From: an uncultured Lachnospiraceae bacterium
GTDB lineage: Bacteria > Bacillota > Clostridia > Lachnospirales > Lachnospiraceae
Length of the DNA stretch: 33,403 bases
NCBI GenBank assembly: GCA_947174665.1
Contig: CAMWJV010000024.1
Span: 1 to 33,403, forward strand
Direction of reading: 5' to 3'
The position numbers and the translations under genes were made by a program. The notes beneath the pieces are model-generated. The model saw only the letters and a program-made list of their open reading frames with translations. It searched no databases and was not told the origin of the DNA. Below, one piece after another: positions 15,905 to 22,247 of the stretch; positions within the stretch are counted from its first letter, which is position 1, and each line of letters starts with the position of its first letter.

Positions 15905-16576
15905 ATGGACGGCAATGTACGGGTGATTGAAGTAAAGAGAAGTATTTTTGAGAATAACGATAAGGATGCTGCAAGACTGCGGGAGGAGTTGAAGGAAAAG
16001 AAAGTTTTTCTACTGAATCTGATGTCTTCTCCGGGTTCCGGAAAAACAACTACTCTGCTGGCGCTGGCCCGTGCGCTGGAGGGGAAGATCAAGATGGGCG
16101 TGATGGAGGCAGATATCGATTCTGCGGTGGATGCGGAGAAGATGCTGGCAGCAGGCATAAAGTCCATTCAGATCCATACGGGTGGTATGTGTCATCTGGA
16201 TGCGGATATGACCAGGCAGGGATTATACGAGTTCGGTCTGGAGGATGCAGAGCTGATCGTGCTGGAAAATGTGGGAAATCTGGTATGCCCGGCGGAATTT
16301 GATACCGGCGCGGTGAAAAATATGACAATCCTCTCTGTGCCGGAGGGGGATGACAAGCCGCTCAAATATCCTCTGATGTATGAAAAATGCGATTTGCTGG
16401 TTGTGAACAAGATGGATGTGCTGCCCTATTTTGATTTTGACAGGGAGAAGGTAGCGGAGTACGCAAAGCGCCGTAATCCGAACATAGAAATTCTTTACAT
16501 CTCAGCGAAGACGGGAGAGGGAATCGAAGCGCTGGCGGACTGGATTGTGAGGCAGGCGAGAGCCTGGATGGAGTAA
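15905..16576 (+). CDS. hypB: HypB, nickel-insertion GTPase
   Basis: HypB is a GTPase that works with HypA to insert Ni2+, classically into [NiFe]-hydrogenase. The protein has 223 residues from the ATG at 15905, which follows GGAGG; a longer frame from 15791 adds 38 residues without family similarity. Motifs: Walker A PGSGKTT starting at residue 43, DADID-type switch (EADIDSAVD), the metal-binding Cys-His pair C96-H97 in GGMCHLDADM with C128 in NVGNLVCPAEFD, G4 NKMD, and SAKTGEG. C96, H97 and C128 line up with the nickel/zinc site of archaeal HypB. There is no histidine-rich N-terminus. It heads a cluster that ends with hypA but holds no hydrogenase gene, so the nickel client is probably another enzyme of the cluster. 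Confidence 0.93.
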   Translation: MDGNVRVIEVKRSIFENNDKDAARLREELKEKKVFLLNLMSSPGSGKTTTLLALARALEGKIKMGVMEADIDSAVDAEKMLAAGIKSIQIHTGGMCHLDADMTRQGLYEFGLEDAELIVLENVGNLVCPAEFDTGAVKNMTILSVPEGDDKPLKYPLMYEKCDLLVVNKMDVLPYFDFDREKVAEYAKRRNPNIEILYISAKTGEGIEALADWIVRQARAWME

Positions 16577-16603
16577 GGGAGAAGTTTACCGGAAAGGGAG
16601 GGA

Positions 16604-17398
16604 GTGAAATCCTTGGAACAGCAAAAGACAAAGATTCTGGCGGTGGCAGGCAAAGGCGGTGTTGGAAAGACATCCATAGCGGCAACGATCGTACGGCTTC
16701 TGGCGGAAACCTGTCCGAATAAACGGATTCTGGCTATTGACGCAGACCCTGCCGTGGGGCTGTCCACCGCGCTGGGAATTGAGGTACAGACCACGGTGGA
16801 TGACATACGTAAAGCGGTGGTTTCGGCGGCGGAGGATGGAGACACCAAAAGCGCTATTGAACTGCTGGGTGAGGCCAGATACCGTATTTATGATGCGCTT
16901 ACGGAGCTGGAAGGGTTCAGTTTCATCGCCATCGGCCGCCCCGAATCTGCAGGCTGTTATTGCAAGATCAATTCTTATCTCAAGGAAGTGATCAGTATTT
17001 TGTCGGAGAATTTTGACTATGTGGTCATCGATGGGGAAGCCGGTATTGAACAGATCAACAGGCGGGTCATGGAGAAGGTTACGCATTTGCTGTTGATCAC
17101 GGATTCCAGCAGAAAAGGGACACAGGTAATCCGGACCATCAGGAAGGTGGCGGATGAGCTGGTCATGTATGAACAAATTGGAGTCATTGCTAACCGCCTG
17201 CCCTCTCCGGAGGTGAAAGCCTTTCTGGATACAGGGGAACTTCCCGTGCTGGCATATATTCCTTCGGATGCTTCTCTGGCGGAGTTTGACCTGAAGGGGG
17301 AGAATGTCTTCTATCTTTCGGAGGATGCGGCTATTGTACAGGGGACAAGAGAGGCTTTGAAGAACATCGGGATACTGTCGCAAGGGCATGTTATGTAG
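16604..17398 (+). CDS. CooC-like nickel-related ATPase (MinD/ArsA superfamily)
   Basis: A 264-residue deviant-Walker ATPase. KGGVGKT (residues 17-23), DADPAVGLSTALG (46-58) and VVIDGEAGIEQINRR are typical of CooC, the ATPase that helps load nickel into carbon monoxide dehydrogenase. The C-x-C pair C118-Y-C120 in GRPESAGCYC sits where CooC has the two cysteines that bind metal across the dimer. The start is a GTG at 16604, preceded by GGGAGGGA; no closer ATG fits. It follows hypB by 27 bases. The window holds no CODH catalytic subunit, which suggests that it serves a different nickel or Fe-S protein, such as the dehydratase-like or ACS-like proteins downstream. Other members of the family, such as AcsF, are also possible names. 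Confidence 0.85.
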   Translation: MKSLEQQKTKILAVAGKGGVGKTSIAATIVRLLAETCPNKRILAIDADPAVGLSTALGIEVQTTVDDIRKAVVSAAEDGDTKSAIELLGEARYRIYDALTELEGFSFIAIGRPESAGCYCKINSYLKEVISILSENFDYVVIDGEAGIEQINRRVMEKVTHLLLITDSSRKGTQVIRTIRKVADELVMYEQIGVIANRLPSPEVKAFLDTGELPVLAYIPSDASLAEFDLKGENVFYLSEDAAIVQGTREALKNIGILSQGHVM

Positions 17399-17415
17399 AA
17401 GATCAGGAGGTTAAA

Positions 17416-18606
17416 GTGAAGGATTTAAAGCATCTGTATTATTTTGAAAAGCTTCTGGAGGATGCGAACAATGAATTAGTCAGGCAGGCTCAGGCGGATG
17501 GTCGAAAATGTATCGCCACAGTCTGCGAAAATATTCCGGAGCCGCTTTTGAATCTGCCGGGAACGTTTTCCGTGCGTCTGCGTGCCCCTCGCACAGGATC
17601 CATGGATATGGCTACCTATTATATGACCAGTTTTCTGTGCGAATACACAAGGGCACTTCTGGAGCGCGCCATGGAGGGCGGCTATCAGTTTACGGACTGC
17701 CTGATCACTCCGGACGGCTGTTCCATGCTCAACCGCTGCGTGGAGAACATGGAGCTGCTGAAAACAGTGGATAAGAAGGACTATTTTTATGAATATATGG
17801 AGATTCCCATGAAAGCAGATGACAACGGGCTGAATCTCTATACGCTGCAGTGCAGGAATCATATCCTGAAGCCACTGCAGGAGAAATTCGGAATTGATAT
17901 TTCGGATGGAGCGATTCGCAGAGCCGTGGAAGAGCATAACCGAGTCTGTGAATTGATCCGGCAGATCGGAGCGTACCGCAGGGAGGAAAATCCCAGGATT
18001 ACCGGATATGAATTTCATATTCTGACCATGGCCACCTATGTTGCGCCAAAAGATCTGCTCATAGGCAGACTGGAGGAGACACTGAAGGAGCTGGAGACCA
18101 GAAAACCCGACGAGAAGAATCCCTGTCGGATCAGGGTAGTGCTGGTGGGCTCCGAGGTGGACGATGTGGACCTGGTGAGGCTGATCGAGGAATGCGGAGC
18201 ATATGTGTGCGCCGACCGTTTCTGCTACGGTTCTTTTCCCGGAAGGGACAGGATAGAGCTTACGGATGAGGAGGATGCGCTGACGCAGATCTGCCGTCAG
18301 TATATGTACAGGGGGCAGTGTGCCAGATATATGAATCAGGACAAGATACAGGAGAGGCGCAGCTACATAGACAGACTGGCGAAGGAATACCACGCCGACG
18401 GCATTATCTATCAGCAGATGAAATTCTGTGACCCATGGGCTTATGAGCGTATGGTGGGAACCCATGTCCTGCGGGAGGATTATCATTATCCGGTGCTGTC
18501 TGTGGACAGACCTTACGCAGTGGGAAATTCCGGCCAGCTGCGTACCCGTGTGCAGGCCTTCGTGGAAAGCGTTGAACTGAAAAAAATCCAGGGAGGTGGC
18601 AGATAG
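17416..18606 (+). CDS. 2-hydroxyacyl-CoA dehydratase-like subunit (HgdB/BcrC superfamily), divergent
   Basis: A 396-residue protein of the superfamily that includes 2-hydroxyacyl-CoA dehydratases, benzoyl-CoA reductase subunits and double-cubane cluster proteins. Family-like patterns: a cysteine before a proline at C37 (VCENIPEPLL), LITPDGCSMLNRC with C102 and C108, VGSEVDDVDLVRLIEECGA, then an aromatic-rich FCYGSF. DGIIYQQMKFCDPW follows with C338. C37, C102 and C338 are candidate Fe-S ligands. It differs clearly from the usual enzymes (no CGxxP-type motif), so a normal dehydratase role is doubtful. Starts at GTG with AGGAGG upstream. The stop overlaps the next gene by one base, so the two are probably made together as a heterodimer. 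Confidence 0.72.
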   Translation: MKDLKHLYYFEKLLEDANNELVRQAQADGRKCIATVCENIPEPLLNLPGTFSVRLRAPRTGSMDMATYYMTSFLCEYTRALLERAMEGGYQFTDCLITPDGCSMLNRCVENMELLKTVDKKDYFYEYMEIPMKADDNGLNLYTLQCRNHILKPLQEKFGIDISDGAIRRAVEEHNRVCELIRQIGAYRREENPRITGYEFHILTMATYVAPKDLLIGRLEETLKELETRKPDEKNPCRIRVVLVGSEVDDVDLVRLIEECGAYVCADRFCYGSFPGRDRIELTDEEDALTQICRQYMYRGQCARYMNQDKIQERRSYIDRLAKEYHADGIIYQQMKFCDPWAYERMVGTHVLREDYHYPVLSVDRPYAVGNSGQLRTRVQAFVESVELKKIQGGGR

Positions 18607-20156
18607 TGGGAAAAGAATGGGGAAGTGAGAGTCTGGGAAGCTTTTATACAGACGGGAAGGTGAGAAGACGTCGGGAATGGCGGGGCGTAAAGGATACCTT
18701 TTATGATTATGCCAGATGGGTTCACATCATGGGAATCCTGACTAAATTCATTGTGAAGCCGCGGAATATCAAAGCATTTTTCCGCTATCGGTGGATGGCG
18801 AATTACCTTGCCGCGCCCATGATGGTGGATCGCCATACTCAGGGGCTCAGGGGTCCTCAGCTTCGCATCGCCCATACGGAATTTGATCTGGTCATGGAGG
18901 ATGTGGCGAAGCTTCTGGATAATCTGTTCAAGGGGGACAGGAGGATCGGAAACAACAGGAAGTTCTCCAAAAAGGTGGTGCTGGTGGACGAGAACGAGAT
19001 GACGGCGGTGATGATGGGCTTTCCCACGCTTAAATGTCTCAGCCGGGAGACTCCCTCCGTCTATGTCTCCGTGCTTTTGAACCAGTATGCGGCCTGTCAC
19101 TACATCGACGTGGCGCAGGAATTCGGTTTGCCGGGAGATGTCTGCCCTATGCCGGAGGCGGAGGCGGGTGTGTCCATTGAGGACGATTTTCCGGTGCTGG
19201 GTGCCTGTGCAATCCAGTGCAATACCACCTGCGACGGCTCTTTGATGGGGAATGGAATCATCTCCAAGCGTCTGGAGCTGGAGGACGGGATTCCCTGTTT
19301 CCAGCTCGCAGCGCCTCTCAGACACAGAGAGGAGGATGTGCAGGAGTATGCAGCCCAGGAAATCCGCAATGCCATTGCGTTTATCGAAAAGCATACGGGA
19401 GAGAAGTGGGATTGGGATTATTATTTCGAGTGCGCAAAGCGGGTAAATGAGTCCACCCGCCACCGGATGGAGTGGCTGGAGATGAATAAGACCGATTACC
19501 CCCAGGTTTTCGGGTCTAATCTGGCTCTTTATACGGAGACCAATTATATGGCAATCTGCGGCAAGATGCAGGAGTTTGTGGATGCCGACAGAAAGATCTC
19601 CGCCATTGCGGAAAAGGCTTATAAAAATAAGACAAAAGTGGTGAAGGAATACCGCCACAGGGCCATCATCTGGGGAGTGCAGTCCCATTTCTATTTCGAC
19701 TTTCTGATATGGCTGCAGAACTGCTGGGGAATCCTGCCCCTTACCGATATGCTTTCCATGGTGTCTACCAAAGTTCTTTCGGAGGATGATAAGGAACAGG
19801 CCATTTACGATATGGCGTGGCTGACGGAAAACATGATCATGCGTAACCGGACGCATGGAGGCTATAAGGTGCTGCTGGACGAACTCTGGGAGTTCTGTGA
19901 GGAGTTCAGGGCGGATACGGTAATTCTCTGGGAGCATATCAGCTGCAAGGCGCTGGACGGCATGCACGGACAGTTTGAGGAAAAGGCCAGGGAGAAGGGG
20001 ATTCATCTGATCTGGGTGCAGCATGACCTTTTTGACCCGCGGGTGATATCCAGACAGGAGATCAGAGATCAGGTGAACCGTTACATGAGGACGGTATTCC
20101 GTGAAGAGCCAATTGATCCTACGCTGGAAGTGATCTCGGATGAGCATTCCTGGTAA
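18606..20156 (+). CDS. Second 2-hydroxyacyl-CoA dehydratase-like subunit, divergent
   Basis: A 516-residue protein starting at a GTG that overlaps the preceding stop, with GGGAGG upstream. It resembles the same dehydratase/reductase superfamily only loosely: a VVLVDENEMTAVMMGFPTL region, a C-terminal half with VILWEHISCKAL and GIHLIWVQHDLFD, and many cysteines. A compact cluster, C201-x3-C205-x3-C209 (ACAIQCNTTCDG), together with C144, C164 and C180, could bind an Fe-S or mixed-metal centre. It is longer than normal HgdA/HgdB subunits (about 380-480), with a basic N-terminal extension of around 110 residues. It is probably the partner of the gene before it; the reaction is unknown. A chain of hairpins follows. 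Confidence 0.6.
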   Translation: MGKEWGSESLGSFYTDGKVRRRREWRGVKDTFYDYARWVHIMGILTKFIVKPRNIKAFFRYRWMANYLAAPMMVDRHTQGLRGPQLRIAHTEFDLVMEDVAKLLDNLFKGDRRIGNNRKFSKKVVLVDENEMTAVMMGFPTLKCLSRETPSVYVSVLLNQYAACHYIDVAQEFGLPGDVCPMPEAEAGVSIEDDFPVLGACAIQCNTTCDGSLMGNGIISKRLELEDGIPCFQLAAPLRHREEDVQEYAAQEIRNAIAFIEKHTGEKWDWDYYFECAKRVNESTRHRMEWLEMNKTDYPQVFGSNLALYTETNYMAICGKMQEFVDADRKISAIAEKAYKNKTKVVKEYRHRAIIWGVQSHFYFDFLIWLQNCWGILPLTDMLSMVSTKVLSEDDKEQAIYDMAWLTENMIMRNRTHGGYKVLLDELWEFCEEFRADTVILWEHISCKALDGMHGQFEEKAREKGIHLIWVQHDLFDPRVISRQEIRDQVNRYMRTVFREEPIDPTLEVISDEHSW

Positions 20157-20157
20157 A

Positions 20158-20243
20158 AGTGTGCAAAGAATTTCTAAGGCGCCAAAAGGCGCCGCCTAAG
20201 AAATTCTAAGTCTCACACTGAAAAACGCAAAGGCAGCGTTTTT
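20158..20243 (+). terminator. Repeat hairpin and terminator-like hairpin after the dehydratase-like pair
   Basis: A large stem begins at AGTGTG (20158-20163), pairing with CACACT (20214-20219); inside it AGAATTTCT pairs with AGAAATTCT and GGCGCC with GGCGCC. It is followed by AAAAACGC (20221-20228) pairing with GCGTTTTT (20236-20243), a stem ending in a T tract. The second stem could end or attenuate transcription between the two halves of the metal cluster. Confidence 0.6.
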
Positions 20244-20278
20244 CTCACGGATTGTTTGTGCCACCGGGGGCGGCATGG

Positions 20279-20355
20279 TACCTCGCTAAGTGATTTCACG
20301 CTCTGAAAAGCAGAGCTTCTTCGCCCGGAAGAATCCGCAGGCGGATTCTTCCGGG
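20279..20355. repeat. Palindromic repeats before the activator gene
   Basis: TCGCTAAGTG (20283-20292) equals 14037-14046, and ACCTCGCTAAG (20280-20290) is the reverse complement of 12625-12635. Two hairpins follow: GCTCTG (20300-20305) with CAGAGC (20311-20316), and a perfect 15-bp stem CCCGGAAGAATCCGC (20324-20338) with its complement at 20341-20355 around a 2-base loop. No T tract follows. Confidence 0.65.
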
Positions 20356-20444
20356 ATTGCATCAATTCACAGGGAAAATGCAGGTAACAGAGGAGTTCCC
20401 AGCGGAAGAACATAACGAAACGAATTGAGAGATAGGAGAGGAAT

Positions 20445-21233
20445 ATGAAATATTATGGTGGATGTGATTCGGGGAGTACATACACGAAATGTGTGATTCT
20501 CGATGAAAACGGAAAGATGGTGGCGGATGTCACGATCCGCAGCCGGATCAATTCCGTGCTGAGCGCGGAGGATGCTTTAAAGCAGGCTGTTGAACAGGTT
20601 CCCGGGCTGAACAGTCCGGAGGAGCTGGATTATCTTGTGGGTACGGGCTATGGACGCAACAAGGTGCCCTTTGCGGATGAGAATATTTCGGAGATCAGCT
20701 GCCATGCCATGGGTGTTCATGTGGCGGATCCAAAGGTCAAGGCGATCATTGATATCGGGGGCCAGGATGTGAAGGGTATTGCCGTGGATACGGACGGGAC
20801 GGTACTGAATTTTGCCATGAACGATAAATGCGCTGCAGGAACCGGGCGGTTCTTCGAGGCCATGGCAAGAGCCTTTGAGATGGATCTGACAGAATTTTCA
20901 GGATTGTCCTTAAAGGCGAAGAATGTCATCCCTATTACCTCCCAATGTACCGTGTTCGCGGAGTCGGAGGTGATCTCGCTGGTGGGAGAGGGAAAGCCAA
21001 TGGAGGAGATTGCCGCAGGTATTGAGCTTTCTGTGGCGAAAAGATGCTTTGTTATGTCCAAGAAGGCGGGAGCCGTGGACAGCATTGCCCTTACCGGTGG
21101 ATGTGCGAAGAACGAAGGGCTGAAAGCGGCCATTGAGAAGGTTCTGAATCTGAAGGTTATCGAACTGCCCATCGATCCCCAGCTGATGGGAGCGCTGGGG
21201 GCAGCGGAATTTGCAAGGCAGAAGGCGAAGTGA
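20445..21233 (+). CDS. HgdC-type ATP-dependent activator (acyl-CoA dehydratase activase, archerase)
   Basis: A 262-residue ASKHA-fold ATPase that binds one [4Fe-4S] cluster at its homodimer interface. It uses ATP hydrolysis to push an electron at very low potential into a dehydratase- or reductase-type partner. Motifs: CDSGSTYTK at 7-15 (ATP-binding phosphate loop), VGTGYGR, EISCHAMG, IDIGGQDVK, then the two cluster ligands C129 (NDKCAAGTGRF) and C168 (SQCTVFAESEV), and ALTGGCAKNEG. The two cysteines match the positions known for Acidaminococcus HgdC. The length is normal. Its expected partners are the two dehydratase-like proteins upstream. The ATG follows TAGGAGAGG. Confidence 0.93.
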   Translation: MKYYGGCDSGSTYTKCVILDENGKMVADVTIRSRINSVLSAEDALKQAVEQVPGLNSPEELDYLVGTGYGRNKVPFADENISEISCHAMGVHVADPKVKAIIDIGGQDVKGIAVDTDGTVLNFAMNDKCAAGTGRFFEAMARAFEMDLTEFSGLSLKAKNVIPITSQCTVFAESEVISLVGEGKPMEEIAAGIELSVAKRCFVMSKKAGAVDSIALTGGCAKNEGLKAAIEKVLNLKVIELPIDPQLMGALGAAEFARQKAK

Positions 21234-21279
21234 CTTTTGATTGCCGGAAAGCGGCACAGAAGTGAACGGAGGATATGAT

Positions 21280-21447
21280 ATGGCGTTATTTTTAAAGATA
21301 GTGTTGATTATAATGATTGTGGCAGTCAGTCTGTTCGTGTTAACTTTTCTTGTATATTTTTTCAATCTGGACATGAAGCTCATGGCGAAGCTGGCACCGC
21401 TGTTTGAGAAGCATTACGATAAAGTAAAAAGAGATAAACATTTGTAA
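21280..21447 (+). CDS. Small single-pass membrane protein (55 residues)
   Basis: A 55-residue protein with one hydrophobic helix of about 25 residues near the N-terminus (LIIMIVAVSLFVLTFLVYFF) and a basic, probably cytoplasmic tail (KHYDKVKRDKH). It has a strong ribosome-binding site (GGAGG at 21269-21273) and lies between the activator gene and an ACS-like gene that starts 4 bases after its stop. No family was recognised. The context suggests that it anchors or regulates the metal complex, or that its translation drives that of the next gene, which has no clear ribosome-binding site. Frame and RBS support it as real. Confidence 0.7.
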   Translation: MALFLKIVLIIMIVAVSLFVLTFLVYFFNLDMKLMAKLAPLFEKHYDKVKRDKHL

Positions 21448-21451
21448 GCAT

Positions 21452-22210
21452 ATGAAACTGTATGACGAGATAATCTGCAAAATGCAGGATATTCTGGATG
21501 CGGCGGACAGCCGCATACTGCCTGTGGGCGGGACTGCGTGGCCCCAGGTGTCTGACCGGAGCATGATTTTGCGAAGCGATATGGCGTATGAACTGGGGGG
21601 CGAGGGACTTCCGGCCATTGGCTGTACTGTTATCACTGCGGATGATAAGCTGGTTTCCGCGGATGGCATTACTTTATTGGGAGAGGATCTTCCGCAGATC
21701 AGGAAGGATGTACCTTATGCCCGTGTTGCGCTGGTGCGCGTCCGTGAGGAAATGCTGGGGGAAGGACAGGCATTGTACAGCGCCGTCCGCGCCCTGGAGT
21801 ATACCAGATACCACTTTTACCCGGAGGGCTTTATGATGCGGGTATCAACATCCGGGCAGAAAGAGTGTGTCCGGATTGGGAAAGAGGCTCTGAGAAAAGG
21901 GCTGGACTTTACAAAGGCAGGAAATGGGATGCTTTCTGCTTTCCACAGGAATACTGCCGTTGAGGCGGTTCATATTTATTATGTGACACTTCGCGAGTTT
22001 GATTATAATGCTTTGGAAGCATATGCAAAAGAGGCGGAGAGGATCACAAAGACAATTGACCATATACTGAAGAATGTGGTCATGGACTGCAATGCCTGCA
22101 GTCTGCAGAAAGTCTGCGATGAGGTGGAAGGACTGCGGGAACTGCACTTTAAGGGGAATATGACTATGACAGTGGGGGGATCAGTCCGGATTCCAATAAA
22201 CAAAAAGTAA
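21452..22210 (+). CDS. Truncated acetyl-CoA synthase-like protein (AcsB/CdhC family region)
   Basis: A 252-residue protein with a run of features in the same order as the middle of acetyl-CoA synthase: AYELGG at 45-50, DGITLLGEDL at 71-80, a conserved R-rich linker, GFMMRVS at 126-132 (compare W-M-R-V/I-S in ACS), a FHRN-AVE-VHIYYVT stretch at 164-179, and a cysteine group C213-x2-C216-x5-C222. In full ACS this region leads to the A cluster. Here the protein ends soon after the first cysteines, and the Cys-Gly-Cys nickel site is absent. I place it by pattern memory, not alignment. There is no ribosome-binding site of note, so it is probably coupled to the small gene before it. Next to HypA, HypB and CooC homologues, a nickel or CO link is plausible. 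Confidence 0.55.
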   Translation: MKLYDEIICKMQDILDAADSRILPVGGTAWPQVSDRSMILRSDMAYELGGEGLPAIGCTVITADDKLVSADGITLLGEDLPQIRKDVPYARVALVRVREEMLGEGQALYSAVRALEYTRYHFYPEGFMMRVSTSGQKECVRIGKEALRKGLDFTKAGNGMLSAFHRNTAVEAVHIYYVTLREFDYNALEAYAKEAERITKTIDHILKNVVMDCNACSLQKVCDEVEGLRELHFKGNMTMTVGGSVRIPINKK

Positions 22211-22247
22211 CAGCAATAACATATAACAAACAACAAGGAGGAAAACA

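Noticed and set aside
18513-20147. 544-residue open frame on the minus strand
   Set aside because: Antisense to the second dehydratase-like gene. The plus-strand gene fits the operon with a one-base overlap and a ribosome-binding site, while the antisense frame shows no domain.
20262-20330. T-box-like motif (TGGTACC followed by CGC and later TTCGCCC)
   Set aside because: The conserved T-box core AGGGTGGTACCGCG is not matched, no specifier stem is evident, and the downstream gene is not an aminoacyl-tRNA synthetase or amino-acid gene. The match comes mainly from the palindrome GGTACC.
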